From positions 4,464,001 through 4,528,000 of the forward strand of contig NC_016109.1 in the NCBI RefSeq assembly GCF_000269985.1: a DNA stretch of 64,000 bases, in the 5' to 3' direction. The notes under the pieces are model-generated. The model was not told the DNA's origin and did no database searches. It saw only the letters and a program-made list of their open reading frames with translations. Position numbers and translations under genes: made by a program. The stretch is from Kitasatospora setae KM-6054. GTDB taxonomy: Bacteria; Actinomycetota; Actinomycetes; Streptomycetales; Streptomycetaceae. Positions 19,165 to 28,181 of the stretch are shown here, one piece after another. Each line of letters opens with the position of its first letter. The stretch's first letter is position 1.

Positions 19165-20973
19165 ATGACAGACGTGCACACTGGTGACATGCAGACGCCG
19201 GACCAGCCGGACGCCGAGGGCGAACGGCCGCGCATCCCCGAGATCTCCTCGCTCGGGCTCGACACCCTGGTCACCGAGGTCTCCGAGCGGCTGCAGTCGG
19301 CCGCCGCGGTGACCGACCGGATGCAGCGCCTGCTGGAGGCGGTGGTGTCGGTCGGCGCGGGCCTGGACCCGCACGCCACGCTGCAGCGGATCGCGGCCGG
19401 CGCGGCCGAGCTGGTCGACGCCGACTACGCCGCGATGGGCGTGGTGAACCCGAACGGCAGCGGCCTGTCGGACTTCATCCACATCGGCATCGACGACGCG
19501 ACCGCCGCCGAGATCGGCCACCTGCCGACCGGCCGCGGCATCCTGGGCGCGCTGATCGACGACCCGCGCCCGCTGCGGCTCACCGACCTGTCCACCGACC
19601 CGCGCTCGGTCGGCTTCCCGCCGCACCACCCGCCGATGGTGTCCTTCCTCGGGGTGCCGATCCGGGTCCGCGGCGAGGTGTTCGGCAACCTCTACCTGAC
19701 CGGCAAGAAGGGCGGCGGCGCGTTCACGCCCGAGGACGAGCAGGTGGTGCTGGCGCTCGGCGCGGCGGCGGGCGTGGCGATCGAGAACTCCCGGCTGTAC
19801 GAGCAGGGCCGCCGCCGCGAGCGCTGGATCACCGGCGCGGCCGCCGTGACCACCGCGCTGCTCTCCACCGACGAGGCGCAGATCGCGCTCACCGTCGCCG
19901 CCGAGCAGGTCCGCGAACTCGCCGACGGCGCCCTCGGGATGATCCTGCTGCCGGCCGGCGAGGACCGGATGCGGGTCGCGCACGCCTCCGGCGAGCAGGC
20001 CGGGCACCTGACCGGCGAACTGCTGCCCGAGCACGGCTTCGCCCCCCGGGTGCTGGCCGGCGAGGCGGTCTACCTGGACGACCTGGCGACCGCCCCGGAG
20101 ACCTCGTCCGACGCCCAGTTCGACCGGCTGGCAAGGGAGTTCGGCCCGGCGATGGCGGTTCCGATGGTCTCCGCTGGCCGGGTGCTGGGCGCGCTGTGCG
20201 TGTGGCGGCGGGCCGGGACGGCGCCGTTCACCGAGACCGAGCGGCAGCTCTCGCAGACCTTCGCCGCGCAGGCGGCGCTCGCCCTCCGGCTGGCCGAGTA
20301 CCAGCGCAACCAGCAGCGGCTGGCGGTCTTCCAGGACCGCGACCGGATCGCCCGCGACCTGCACGACCTGGTCATCCAGCGGCTGTTCGCCACCGGCATG
20401 ATGCTGGAGTCGGCCGCCCGCCGGGCCGCCGTCCCCGAGGTGCAGGAGCGGATCGGCCAGGCCGTCGACGAGCTGGACGCCACCATCCAGGAGGTCCGCA
20501 CCACCATCTACGCCCTCCAGCACGGCGACACCGACGACCAGCCGGACACCCTGCGCACCCGGGTGCTGCGCGAGGGCAGCCAGGCCGCCGCCGCGCTCGG
20601 GTTCAAGCCCACCATCACCTTCACCGGCCCGGTGGAGAGCCTGGTCGGCGAGAAGACCTCCCGCCAACTGCTGGCCGCGCTACGGGAGATGCTCTCCAAC
20701 ACGGCCCGGCACGCGCGCGCCTCCCGGGTCGCCGTCGAGCTGGACGCCACCGTCCACCTCGGTCCGGAGGGCCGCCCGCTCTCGCCCTCCCGCACCGGCC
20801 CGCCCGGCGTGCTGCTCACCGTCACCGACGACGGCGTCGGCATCCCGCCCGGCGGCCGCCGCTCCGGCCTGCGCAACCTCACCCGCCGGGCCGAGGCGCT
20901 CGGCGGCGACGCCTGGCACGAGCCCGGACCGGGCGACCGGGGCACCCGGGTCCGCTGGACCGCCCGGCTCTGA
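19165..20973 (+). CDS. GAF-domain sensor histidine kinase (DevS-like), linked to cyd
   Basis: A soluble kinase of about 602 residues. Two GAF domains (residues about 45-200 and 215-365) precede a HisKA_3 domain with the phosphorylated His in RDRIARDLHDLVIQRLF and a HATPase domain with MLSNTARHARA and DDGVGIPPGGRRSGLRNL. The first GAF (ADYAAMGVVNPNGSGLSDFI, then GIDDATAAEIGHLPTGRGIL) resembles the haem-binding GAF of DevS/DosS oxygen and NO sensors. The order cydA-cydB-cydCD-kinase is also found in S. coelicolor. No response regulator is adjacent. ATG 19165 is chosen; an in-frame ATG at 19153 is equally possible. Confidence 0.85.
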   Translation: MTDVHTGDMQTPDQPDAEGERPRIPEISSLGLDTLVTEVSERLQSAAAVTDRMQRLLEAVVSVGAGLDPHATLQRIAAGAAELVDADYAAMGVVNPNGSGLSDFIHIGIDDATAAEIGHLPTGRGILGALIDDPRPLRLTDLSTDPRSVGFPPHHPPMVSFLGVPIRVRGEVFGNLYLTGKKGGGAFTPEDEQVVLALGAAAGVAIENSRLYEQGRRRERWITGAAAVTTALLSTDEAQIALTVAAEQVRELADGALGMILLPAGEDRMRVAHASGEQAGHLTGELLPEHGFAPRVLAGEAVYLDDLATAPETSSDAQFDRLAREFGPAMAVPMVSAGRVLGALCVWRRAGTAPFTETERQLSQTFAAQAALALRLAEYQRNQQRLAVFQDRDRIARDLHDLVIQRLFATGMMLESAARRAAVPEVQERIGQAVDELDATIQEVRTTIYALQHGDTDDQPDTLRTRVLREGSQAAAALGFKPTITFTGPVESLVGEKTSRQLLAALREMLSNTARHARASRVAVELDATVHLGPEGRPLSPSRTGPPGVLLTVTDDGVGIPPGGRRSGLRNLTRRAEALGGDAWHEPGPGDRGTRVRWTARL

Positions 20974-21003
20974 CCGGGACCGCCCGGCTCCGAGCCCGGG
21001 CCT

Positions 21004-21051
21004 GCGGGCATCGATCCGTCCGGGCCGGCGGGCATCGATCCGTCCGGACCG
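21004..21051. repeat. Two 24-bp tandem repeats
   Basis: The unit GCGGGCATCGATCCGTCCGG plus four bases occurs twice in a row (21004-21027 and 21028-21051) with one A/G difference. A second short duplication, GACCGCCCGGCTC, occurs at 20958 and 20978. These lie between the kinase stop and the DUF72 start, where replication slippage is the simple explanation. Confidence 0.7.
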
Positions 21052-21065
21052 GGAAGGCGCGGCGC

Positions 21066-21947
21066 ATGGGAGAGATCAGGGTCGGCGCCTGCTCCTGGAC
21101 GGACCGCGCACTCGTCGCCGGCGGCTGGTACCCGCCGGGGCGGCGGGACGCCGAGGGCAGGCTGCGCCACTACGCGACGAGGTTCCCGCTGGTCGAGGTC
21201 GACGCCACCTACTACGCGCTGCCCAGCACCCGCAACAGCGCCCTGTGGGCCGAGCGCACCCCCGCCGGCTTCCGCTTCGACGTCAAGGCGTTCTCGCTGC
21301 TCACCGGCCACCCCACCCGGGCCGCCGCGCTGCCCGCCGACCTGCGCCCGGTCCGGCGGGACGACCCGGGGCTGCTGGACGAGGTGTGGGCCCGGTTCAG
21401 CGGCGCGCTCGAACCGCTGCGCGCGGCCGGACGGCTCGGCACCCTGCTCTTCCAGTTCCCGCCCGGGCTGGCCCCGGGCGCCCCGGCCCGGGCGGTGCTG
21501 CGGGCCTGCCGGGAGCGCACCGCCGGGTGGCCGCTGGCGGTGGAGTTCCGCCACCCCGGCTGGTGGCGGCCGGAGCAGGCCGACGCCACCCGCGCCCTGC
21601 TGGCCGGGCTGGACGCGGCCGCGGTGGCGGTGGACACCGCGCAGGGCCTGCCCGGCTCCGTCCCGCCGGTCGCCGAGGTCACCTCCCGGGACCTCGCGGT
21701 GGTCCGCTTCCACGGCCGCAGCCCGGCCTGGGGCACCGGCTCCAAGGAGGACCGCTACCGGCACGACTACGCGCCGGCCGAGCTCGCCCCCTGGGTGGAG
21801 CGGATCCGGGCGCTGGCCGACCGGGCCCGGGAGACGCACGTCCTGTTCAACAACTGCTGCGGCGACGCCGCCGTCCGGGCCGCCGAGACGATGGCCGGCC
21901 TGCTGGCTCCGCTGGGGACGGTGGTCAGCCCAGCAGGGTCTCGATGA
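21066..21947 (+). CDS. DUF72 (YecE-like) TIM-barrel protein
   Basis: A 293-residue protein of the DUF72/YecE family. Diagnostic segments are RVGACSWTDRALVAGGWYPP at the N-terminus, VEVDATYYALPSTRNSALWA, GFRFDVKAFSLLTGH, LLFQFPPG, LAVEFRHPGWW and the C-terminal HVLFNNCCGDAAVRAAETM. The fold is a TIM barrel related to sugar-phosphate isomerases/endonuclease IV; the reaction is not established. ATG 21066 gives the standard N-terminus. Its 3' end overlaps the convergent HAD gene by 23 bases. Confidence 0.88.
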   Translation: MGEIRVGACSWTDRALVAGGWYPPGRRDAEGRLRHYATRFPLVEVDATYYALPSTRNSALWAERTPAGFRFDVKAFSLLTGHPTRAAALPADLRPVRRDDPGLLDEVWARFSGALEPLRAAGRLGTLLFQFPPGLAPGAPARAVLRACRERTAGWPLAVEFRHPGWWRPEQADATRALLAGLDAAAVAVDTAQGLPGSVPPVAEVTSRDLAVVRFHGRSPAWGTGSKEDRYRHDYAPAELAPWVERIRALADRARETHVLFNNCCGDAAVRAAETMAGLLAPLGTVVSPAGSR

Positions 21948-22740
21948 CCGCGGCGACGCCGTCCTGCTCGTTGCTGACGGTGTGCCGGGCGACCGCGGCC
22001 AGCACCAGCGGGTGGGCGTTGGCGACGGCGTAGGACTGGCCGGCCCAGGCCAGCATCTCCAGGTCGTTGGGCATGTCGCCGAAGGCCACCACCTCGGCCG
22101 GGCCGATGCCCTGCTGGGCGCACCAGCGGGCCAGGCTGCTGGCCTTGGTGACGCCGGGGGCGCTGATCTCGATCAGCGGGATCGGGCTGGAGCGGGTGAC
22201 CTCGGCGCGCGGGCCGACCACCGCCCTGGCCCGGTCCAGGAAGGCGTCGGGGGAGAGGTCCGGGTGCTTGCCGAGCACCTTGAACAGGCCGTCCACCAGC
22301 CCGGCGGCGAGCAGCTCGGCCGCCGGGCCGACCGCGTGCTCCTTGTCGGACTCCCACATCGCCACGTTGTACTCCGGCTCCCGGGCGAAGCCGCCGGGGA
22401 ACTCGAACGCGAAGGCGGTGCCCGGCAGTTCGGCCCGCAGCAGCTCCACCACGGCGAGCGCGCCGGCCGGGTCGAGCGGACAGGTCTCCAGCAGTTCGCC
22501 GCGCCGGACGTCGACCACCGCGCCGCCGTTGGAGCAGATCGCCACGCCGTGGCCGCCGATGTGCGGGCCGAGGTGCCGCATCCAGCGCGGCGGCCGCCCG
22601 GTGACGAACACCACCTGCACCCCGGCGGCCTCCGCGGCGGCCAGCGCGGCGGCCGTCCGGGCGGTCACCGTGCCGCCGGAGCACAGCAGGGTGCCGTCGA
22701 GGTCGGTGGCGATCAGGCGGGGGCGCGGGGAGGCGGTCAT
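21925..22740 (-). CDS. HAD-family phosphatase (Cof/type IIB)
   Basis: A 271-residue Cof-type hydrolase. Motif I with the nucleophile and acid Asp is IATDLDGTLLCSGGTV, motif II is VVFVTGRPPRWM, and motifs III/IV lie in GVTKASSLARW and VVAFGDMPNDLEMLAWAG. The large type IIB cap occupies about residues 85-190. Enzymes of this group dephosphorylate sugar phosphates or FMN-type substrates; the exact substrate cannot be told. ATG at 22740 fits the family start; six upstream codons (MREDGR) are possible but unneeded. Confidence 0.9.
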   Translation of the reverse strand: MTASPRPRLIATDLDGTLLCSGGTVTARTAAALAAAEAAGVQVVFVTGRPPRWMRHLGPHIGGHGVAICSNGGAVVDVRRGELLETCPLDPAGALAVVELLRAELPGTAFAFEFPGGFAREPEYNVAMWESDKEHAVGPAAELLAAGLVDGLFKVLGKHPDLSPDAFLDRARAVVGPRAEVTRSSPIPLIEISAPGVTKASSLARWCAQQGIGPAEVVAFGDMPNDLEMLAWAGQSYAVANAHPLVLAAVARHTVSNEQDGVAAVIETLLG

Positions 22741-22758
22741 CCGTCCATCTTCGCGCAC

Positions 22759-22808
22759 TCCCCGGGGAACCGGTCCCGTTCGTGCGGACGGGACCGGTTC
22801 CCCGGGGA
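22759..22808 (-). terminator. Long perfect hairpin terminator
   Basis: A perfect 21-bp inverted repeat (22759-22779 and 22788-22808, arm beginning TCCCCGGGGAACCGG) with an 8-base loop begins 6 bases after the stop of the lipoprotein gene on the minus strand. It separates that gene from the HAD gene, which reads in the same direction. Confidence 0.85.
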
Positions 22809-22813
22809 CGGGC

Positions 22814-23782
22814 TCAGGCCGCGACGTTCAGGGTGACCGCGGCGGTGTGCAGCGTGCCGCCGGTCTGGAACTGCAGGAACAGCCTCCAGTCACCCGGCTT
22901 CGGCAGCTCGGCGTGGAACGCCAGGGTCGGGCCGCCGCCCGCGCCCTCGACGGCCTTCGCCTCCGGGTGCAGGTGCGCGAACGCCCGGTCGCCGGCGTGG
23001 AAGGCGGTCAGGTGCGCGTACGTCTCCAGGTACGGCTGCAGGTCGGTGACCGGCTGCCCGTCCCTGCTGACGGTGACGGTCAGCTCCCCGGCCGTCCCGG
23101 CCCTCGGTGCGCCCGCGACGGTCACCGTGTAGCCGTCCGCCGTGGTGCTGCCGGCCGCCGCGGGCAGCGGCACCGGCTCGGCCTGCCCCGGCACCGTCAC
23201 CGTCCGGCTGAGCACCAGGCCGGTGCCCGCGCCGCTGCCCGCGCCCGGCACGAACGAGGCGTACATCCGCCAGTCGCCGGGGGCCAGCGCGGCCAGCGGG
23301 GCGGTCCAGCCGCCGTCCGCCGCCCGCACCGGGTGCAGGTGCTGGAAGCCGGACAGGTCGGCGCGGATCGCGTAGAAGTGCATCTCCTTGGTGGTGTCGG
23401 GCCGGTACGAGGTGAGCACCCGGCCGTCCGGCCCGGTCACGGTGAACCGGTACTCGGAGCCGGCCAGCGCGCCGTCCAGCCGGTAGCCGCCGCGCTCGGC
23501 GGCCAGGCCGTCGGCCCCGGCGGCACCGGCCGGGGCGGTGCCGTGGTCCATGCCCTCCATGCCGCCCATCGCGGCCATGTCGTGGCCGGTGGCGGACGCG
23601 GACGCGGGGGCGGGGGTGGTCGGGGCGGTGCCGTGGTCCATGCCGCCCATGCCGCCGCTGCCGCAGGCGGCCAGGGTCAGGGCGAGCACGCCGGCCGCGG
23701 CGGCGGCGAGCAGGGCGCGGCGGGTCCGGTGGGAGGTGGTCAGGGGGGTGGTCAGGGGGGTGGTCGTACGGGTGCGGGTCAT
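22814..23782 (-). CDS. Met/His-rich lipoprotein, possible metal binding
   Basis: A 322-residue secreted lipoprotein. The signal peptide ends in a lipobox (LALTLAACGSGG, about residues 28-39). The mature N-terminus contains repeated MGGMDHG and MEGMDHG segments, which could bind copper or another soft metal. Two beta-rich halves follow, with repeated FYAIRADLSGFQHLHPVRA and FHAGDRAFAHLHPEAKA motifs, each next to a GDWRMYASF or GDWRLFLQF strand. The start is the ATG after a short leader, giving a normal signal peptide with basic residues. It lies about 100 bases after the DUF6153 gene, probably in one transcript. Confidence 0.7.
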   Translation of the reverse strand: MTRTRTTTPLTTPLTTSHRTRRALLAAAAAGVLALTLAACGSGGMGGMDHGTAPTTPAPASASATGHDMAAMGGMEGMDHGTAPAGAAGADGLAAERGGYRLDGALAGSEYRFTVTGPDGRVLTSYRPDTTKEMHFYAIRADLSGFQHLHPVRAADGGWTAPLAALAPGDWRMYASFVPGAGSGAGTGLVLSRTVTVPGQAEPVPLPAAAGSTTADGYTVTVAGAPRAGTAGELTVTVSRDGQPVTDLQPYLETYAHLTAFHAGDRAFAHLHPEAKAVEGAGGGPTLAFHAELPKPGDWRLFLQFQTGGTLHTAAVTLNVAA

Positions 23783-23880
23783 CGGGGGTTCGCTCCAGGG
23801 TGCGCGCGCGGGTGCGCGGTCGCGGACAGGACGCGGCGCCCGGCCGGCCGCGGACGCGCGGAACCGGCCGGGTGGCGCCC

Positions 23881-24354
23881 TCACCTGCGGGCGACGCAGA
23901 CCCGGAGCAGGACGTCCCGCCCGTCGTCCGGCGGGGCCCGCCCGCCCCGCTCGGCCCCGGCCCCGCCGGGGGCGGCGAGCGGCGGCAGCGGCGGGTGCGG
24001 CGGCAGGGCCGCGCCCGGGGCGGGCACCGGCGCGCGGTCACGGGCCTGGGTGGAGACGCAGCCGGACGCCGAACTCCCGTGCCGCACGGGCACGGTGGCG
24101 CTCGCCGGGTCGGCCCCGGGCCGGGCGCTGCCGACCGCCGGCGCGTGGTGCGGGGCGGGGGCGGCCGCCATCGTGGGGTCGGCCGCCGGCGCGTGGTGCG
24201 GCGCGGGGACGGGGGCGGCGGGGTGGCAGCCGGTGGCGCTCGCCGGGCTGCCGTGCATCAGGAACAGTCCGAGCAGCAGGGCGCACAGCACCGCCCACCG
24301 GGCGGCCGTCCGGCCGGCCGGTGCGGGGCCCGTGGTCCGCGCTGTCCGCTCCAT
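23881..24354 (-). CDS. DUF6153-like small secreted/membrane protein
   Basis: A 157-residue protein with one N-terminal helix (WAVLCALLLGLFLMHGSPAS) and a Pro/Ala/His-rich remainder that contains a duplicated APHHAPA element. The helix ending in LMHG and the following Cys are characteristic of DUF6153 proteins, which accompany copper or metal lipoproteins in streptomycetes. ATG 24354 or the in-frame ATG at 24366 could start it. It precedes the Met/His-rich lipoprotein gene and may share its metal-related role. Confidence 0.65.
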   Translation of the reverse strand: MERTARTTGPAPAGRTAARWAVLCALLLGLFLMHGSPASATGCHPAAPVPAPHHAPAADPTMAAAPAPHHAPAVGSARPGADPASATVPVRHGSSASGCVSTQARDRAPVPAPGAALPPHPPLPPLAAPGGAGAERGGRAPPDDGRDVLLRVCVARR

Positions 24355-24558
24355 TCCGCTCACCATACCCCTGCCCGGTATGCGAAAGGGCGAGATCGGC
24401 CCACCGGCCCGGGCCGCACCGGGGCAGGTCCGGGTCCGCCGCGGTTCCGGTTCCGGTCCCGGTTCCGGCCCCCGAACCCGACCCGGGCGCCTAGAGTTTC
24501 GTCCACGGAGCAGGCCGGGCGCGGACCGGCCACGGACCGATGGGGACGGGCGGGGGAC

Positions 24559-25467
24559 GTGGCGAACACAGGCATGGGCGGAGGGCCGGGCTCCGGGAGC
24601 ACGGAGTACTGGCAGGCGATGGCCGACGCCGCGGAGCGGGAGGCCCGCCGCAGGCGGAAGCTGCTGCTCGGCGCGGCCGTCGCCGCCGCGGCGGTGCTCG
24701 GCGCGGGCGCCCTGGTGCTGGTCCTGGTCCTGCCGGGCGGCGGGCCGGACGGGCCGGACCGGCCGAGCGGGCCGAGCGTGCGGGCCGCGAGCAGCGCGCC
24801 GCCGCCCGAGCCGTCGGCCGCCACGCCCAGGCTGACCCTTGGCCCGACCGCGTCGCTCGGCACCACCGGCGGGTACGACGGCCAGGCCCTGCTGGTCACC
24901 GGCAACGCCGACGGCTACGCCGAGGCGGAGGGCGCGGCGCTCGACACCGGCGCCGACTTCACCGTCTCCGCGCTGGTCCGGGTCGACACCGACAGCGGCC
25001 CGAAGGCCGCCGTCTCGCAGAACGCCGCGGCGTTCTCGTCCTTCTTCCTCGGCCGGGACGACGCCACCGACACGGTCCGCAACCGCTGGGTCTTCAAGGT
25101 CCAGACCGACGCCGAGGTCGGCAGGAGCGTCGCCGCGGTCTCCGCCGCCGACACCGTGGCGGGCCGCTGGACGCTGCTCACCGGCGTCTACAGCAAGCAG
25201 GACGCCACCATCGCGCTGTACGTCGACGGCGTCCTGGCCCAGACCTCGCCGGCGCCGCGGATCATCCCCAGCACCGGCCCGCTGGAGTTCGGCCGGATCC
25301 GCTCCAGCGGCATGTGGGTGAAGCCCTGGAACGGCGCGATCGCCGACGTCCGGCTCTGGAAGCGGGCGCTGACCGCCGAGCAGGTCGGCGCGCTCAAGGA
25401 CGCGAAGCCCGGCCCGCCGACCCCGTTCGAGCGCTTCCTGGCCCCCGGGGCGTCCGCCGCCCCCTGA
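24559..25467 (+). CDS. Membrane-anchored LamG-like (concanavalin-like) protein
   Basis: A 302-residue protein. A cytoplasmic N-terminus rich in Arg (EREARRRRKLLLGAAVA) leads into one helix (about residues 35-57, VAAAAVLGAGALVLVLVLPG), a Pro/Ser linker and a LamG/concanavalin A-like beta-sandwich (about 95-290; FTVSALVRVDTDSGPKAAVS, WTLLTGVYSKQDATIALYVD, NGAIADVRLWKRALTAEQVG). Such domains bind carbohydrate or protein at the cell surface. GTG 24559 follows GGGGGA; ATG 24574 inside the N-terminus is an alternative. Confidence 0.8.
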   Translation: MANTGMGGGPGSGSTEYWQAMADAAEREARRRRKLLLGAAVAAAAVLGAGALVLVLVLPGGGPDGPDRPSGPSVRAASSAPPPEPSAATPRLTLGPTASLGTTGGYDGQALLVTGNADGYAEAEGAALDTGADFTVSALVRVDTDSGPKAAVSQNAAAFSSFFLGRDDATDTVRNRWVFKVQTDAEVGRSVAAVSAADTVAGRWTLLTGVYSKQDATIALYVDGVLAQTSPAPRIIPSTGPLEFGRIRSSGMWVKPWNGAIADVRLWKRALTAEQVGALKDAKPGPPTPFERFLAPGASAAP

Positions 25468-25502
25468 GCCCTGAGCGCTGAGTCCATTCGGTGGGCCCAG
25501 CG

Positions 25503-25542
25503 GACGGCACCCGTCCCCGAGGGCGTGGGGGCGGGTGCCGTC
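25503..25542. terminator. Bidirectional terminator between convergent genes
   Basis: The arms GACGGCACCCG (25503-25513) and CGGGTGCCGTC (25532-25542) extend inward through one G-T pair and four G-C pairs, leaving an 8-base loop. It lies between the ends of the LamG gene and the ParB-like gene and can serve both strands. Confidence 0.8.
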
Positions 25543-25560
25543 GCGGTGTCAACCAGCCTG

Positions 25561-26628
25561 TCAGCCGAGGTTGTTGACCTTCTTGTACTCCAGCGCGTAG
25601 GCCAGCTTGCCCGGCTTGGCGTCGGTGTACGGCTTGCTCAGCTTGTCGAACTCGCCCTTGTTGGCGGGCTTCCCGGCGTTCCACTGGTCCAGCGCGGACA
25701 GGTCGCCGGCCGTGAAACCGCTGTCGACCGGGGCGGTCTTCGGGAGCGCGGTCATCGCCTGGGTGGTGCTCTTCACGGCGGCCAGGTAGCTCGCCAGGTC
25801 GTTCCGGTCCCAGGTGGAGAGGTCGACCGGCGCGGCGTCGCGGATCCAGCTGCCCCAGTAGAACTCCTGGAACGGCACCGAGTTCTGGGTGTAGCCGATG
25901 TCGCGGCCGAAGTAGAGCAGGCTGCGGTAGGTGTCGTCCTGGAAGTTCGCCAGGCCGACCGAGGTCGGCAGCTTGTTGGTCTTGACCGGGCGGCCCTCGG
26001 GGTCGCTCAGGTAGACCCACTTCTCGGCCCGCATCCGGGCCCAGAAGTCCTTCTGGGTCAGCGTGCTCAGGTTGGCCAGCACCCGCAGCCGCACGTGCAG
26101 GTCCGCGCCGCCGTCCGGGGTCTCGTAGAACGAGGTCAGCGTGTGGTGGCCGTCGGTCAGGAACGGCTCGCCGCCCGGGCCGATCACCACGGTCTTCATC
26201 GCGGCGGTGCTGCTCGCGGTCTCGGCGCCCACCGGCAGCGCGCAGGTGAACGAGGACGGGTCGTCCAGCCGCGCGCCCGGCTGCGCGGCGACCGCCTCGA
26301 CCCGGCCGTCGGCCTCGCACCAGTCGCTGAACTTCTTGTTGATCGCGTCCTTGCCCAGCGTGTAGCGGCCCAGCTTGTAGTACACCTCGTCGTAGCCGAG
26401 CGCGGGCTGGGTCGGGTGCACGTCGCCGATCCGGACGTCCAGCAACTGGCCCGGCTGGGCGCACAGGTACCCGGCGAACGGCGTCTTGCGGTTGTCGTGC
26501 CCGCAGAACGACGGGCGCTCACCCGGCGCACCCGGCGCGGCGAACGCGGCCGGGGCGGTGGCGGCGACGGTGGCCAGGGCCGCGCCGACCGCCAACAGCG
26601 GCACGGCGGACGGGACTCGAAGACGCAT
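25561..26628 (-). CDS. Secreted ParB/Srx-like domain protein
   Basis: A 355-residue protein with a Sec signal peptide (RVPSAVPLLAVGAALATVAA, cleavage near AFAAPG). The mature part has the ParB/sulfiredoxin-like pattern: LLDVRIGDVHPTQPALGYDE at the start, then GGEPFLTDGHHTLTSFYETP, where the DGHH segment is the conserved phosphate/nucleotide-binding loop of ParBc_2 proteins. A helical C-terminal half (about residues 170-355) follows. The role of secreted members is unknown; it is not the chromosome-partition ParB. ATG 26628 follows GCAGGGAGTGCC. Confidence 0.75.
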   Translation of the reverse strand: MRLRVPSAVPLLAVGAALATVAATAPAAFAAPGAPGERPSFCGHDNRKTPFAGYLCAQPGQLLDVRIGDVHPTQPALGYDEVYYKLGRYTLGKDAINKKFSDWCEADGRVEAVAAQPGARLDDPSSFTCALPVGAETASSTAAMKTVVIGPGGEPFLTDGHHTLTSFYETPDGGADLHVRLRVLANLSTLTQKDFWARMRAEKWVYLSDPEGRPVKTNKLPTSVGLANFQDDTYRSLLYFGRDIGYTQNSVPFQEFYWGSWIRDAAPVDLSTWDRNDLASYLAAVKSTTQAMTALPKTAPVDSGFTAGDLSALDQWNAGKPANKGEFDKLSKPYTDAKPGKLAYALEYKKVNNLG

Positions 26629-26847
26629 GGCACTCCCTGCGAGATGGCTTGATCCGGGCCGTGAGCGTCCCAGCGACCGGCCAACACCCGGGGACGCCGC
26701 CGTGGACTCCCGGAGAACGCGGGCGGACGATCCGCCACCCCGGCCGCACGGAATGCCGGACCACCTGGACCTCACCGCCGCCACCGGCCCCGCCGGCGTT
26801 TCACCCGGACGAGGCCGTCGGGACGCGCGCTGCTCCCGCGGGCTCTC
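26629..26847. other. Intergenic region without recognised gene
   Basis: These 219 bases carry the promoter side of the ParB-like gene and the 3' side of the following unknown gene. No convincing ORF, RNA or hairpin was seen. Confidence 0.5.
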
Positions 26848-28044
26848 TCACCGCCGGCCGCCCGCGGCGAGCTCGCCGAGGCGCTCGCCGATCACCGAGA
26901 CGCCCGGGCGGGGCTCGTCCGCGTAGTACCAGGGCTTGCGCCGGCGCAGCAGTTCCTCACCGTGCTCGGCCCAGGTGAATCCGGGCTGCCGCAGCAGCTT
27001 CCGGAAGACCGTGTCGGCCGTCCCCGGGTGGGCGGCGGCCAGGCGGCGGATCGGCAGCGGCGCGATCGACTCCTCGCGCAGGTACACGCGCAGCAGGTCC
27101 TGGTGCTTCCGCCGGCCGGTCAGGTGCGGGTCGGCGAACAGGTCCCGCAGCATCCCGTAGTCGGCGTAGAAGTTGAGCCCGTCGACCTCGTCGTAGATGA
27201 CGCCGACGGTGTTCGCCGCCGCCGGCCCGGGCGGCAGCTCGAAGACCGGGAAGTCCGCCCCGGGAAGTCCGCCCCCGGGAAGCCGCCCGCCCCGTCCACG
27301 GCCGGGGCGCGCGGCGGGGGCGGCCTCCCACCGGTGCCGGTAGTAGGCGTTGAGCAGCTCCTCGGCCGCGGCGGGGGACAGGACGAGTTCGTCGCCGCCG
27401 CAGAACTCGACGAAGGCGGCCCGGTCCTCCCGCATCTGCTGCCAGCCCTGCTCGACCTTCTCGGGATTGCGGAAGACCAGCCGGGGCTCGCTGACCGCCA
27501 ACCGCAGCGCGGCCTCGGCGATCTCGGCGGCGTACGCCCTGGGGTAGTGCTCCATGGCCCCGGAGACCAGCCACGCCCCGCCGGCGGGGAGGAGGGGCAC
27601 CAGGCAGGTGAGCAGGAATCCTCCCTTGGAGACCCCGCGAAAGGCGGCCCGCCCGACGTTCGAGTACGTGCGGTACTCCAGGTCGTCCAGCAGGTTCAGC
27701 AGGACTACGGCATCCTCGTCCTTGCGTCGGACCTCGAAGATTCCCTCGACCGGGTCACGCCAGCCGAGCAGCAGCTCCCGTTCGGCCTCGGTCAAGTCCC
27801 GCCGTCCGGTGACGAACCGGTCCACCACGGTCGAACCGTCCGGCAGGCGGTACCGCAGCAGGAAGCGGTCGATGATCCGGATCGCCTCGGTCTCGTCCAA
27901 CTCCCGCCCCGGGCCGGCCGCCTCCAGCAGCAGCGGCGTCAGCCACCGGTCGAAGCGCGCACTCTGCCCGAAGGCGACCAGCTCACCCTTCAACTCGGCC
28001 GAGCGTTCGACGAGATCGGCGAGCAAGCGCGTATCCATGTCCAC
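26848..28044 (-). CDS. Unknown conserved protein, paralogue A
   Basis: About 398 residues, soluble, no signal or membrane segment. It shares its whole length with the protein at 30802-32046. Conserved stretches include ELKGELVAFGQSARFDRWLT at the N-terminus, LLNLLDDLEYRTYSN, FVEFCGGDELVL and, at the end, KPWYY and RPGVSVIGERLGEL. I recognise the type as a hypothetical family present in many streptomycetes but know no function. GTG 28044 or ATG 28038 may start it. Within the gene, 197 bp (27657-27853) are identical to the paralogue although the flanks diverge. Confidence 0.75.
   Translation of the reverse strand: MDMDTRLLADLVERSAELKGELVAFGQSARFDRWLTPLLLEAAGPGRELDETEAIRIIDRFLLRYRLPDGSTVVDRFVTGRRDLTEAERELLLGWRDPVEGIFEVRRKDEDAVVLLNLLDDLEYRTYSNVGRAAFRGVSKGGFLLTCLVPLLPAGGAWLVSGAMEHYPRAYAAEIAEAALRLAVSEPRLVFRNPEKVEQGWQQMREDRAAFVEFCGGDELVLSPAAAEELLNAYYRHRWEAAPAARPGRGRGGRLPGGGLPGADFPVFELPPGPAAANTVGVIYDEVDGLNFYADYGMLRDLFADPHLTGRRKHQDLLRVYLREESIAPLPIRRLAAAHPGTADTVFRKLLRQPGFTWAEHGEELLRRRKPWYYADEPRPGVSVIGERLGELAAGGRR
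27657..27853. repeat. 197-bp identical segment shared by the paralogues, copy 1
   Basis: Identical base for base to 31632-31828, whereas the sequence on either side of both copies differs at many positions. A conversion tract between the two paralogous genes is the likely cause. Confidence 0.85.
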
Positions 28045-28181
28045 GGCACCACGCTAGCGGGCACACGGCCACCACCCCTCGGCCTTGCCGGAACCTCCCC
28101 CGCCGGCGGCTCACGCGCAGGGCCGGCGCCGACGTCGGCGCCGGCAGGACGGGTTTCGAGGACGGCTTCTGGGAGTACCGG

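Noticed and set aside
25561-26628. Chromosome-partition ParB
   Set aside because: It has a Sec signal peptide and lacks the helix-turn-helix and CTPase motifs of ParB; only the ParB/Srx-like nucleotide-binding fold is shared.
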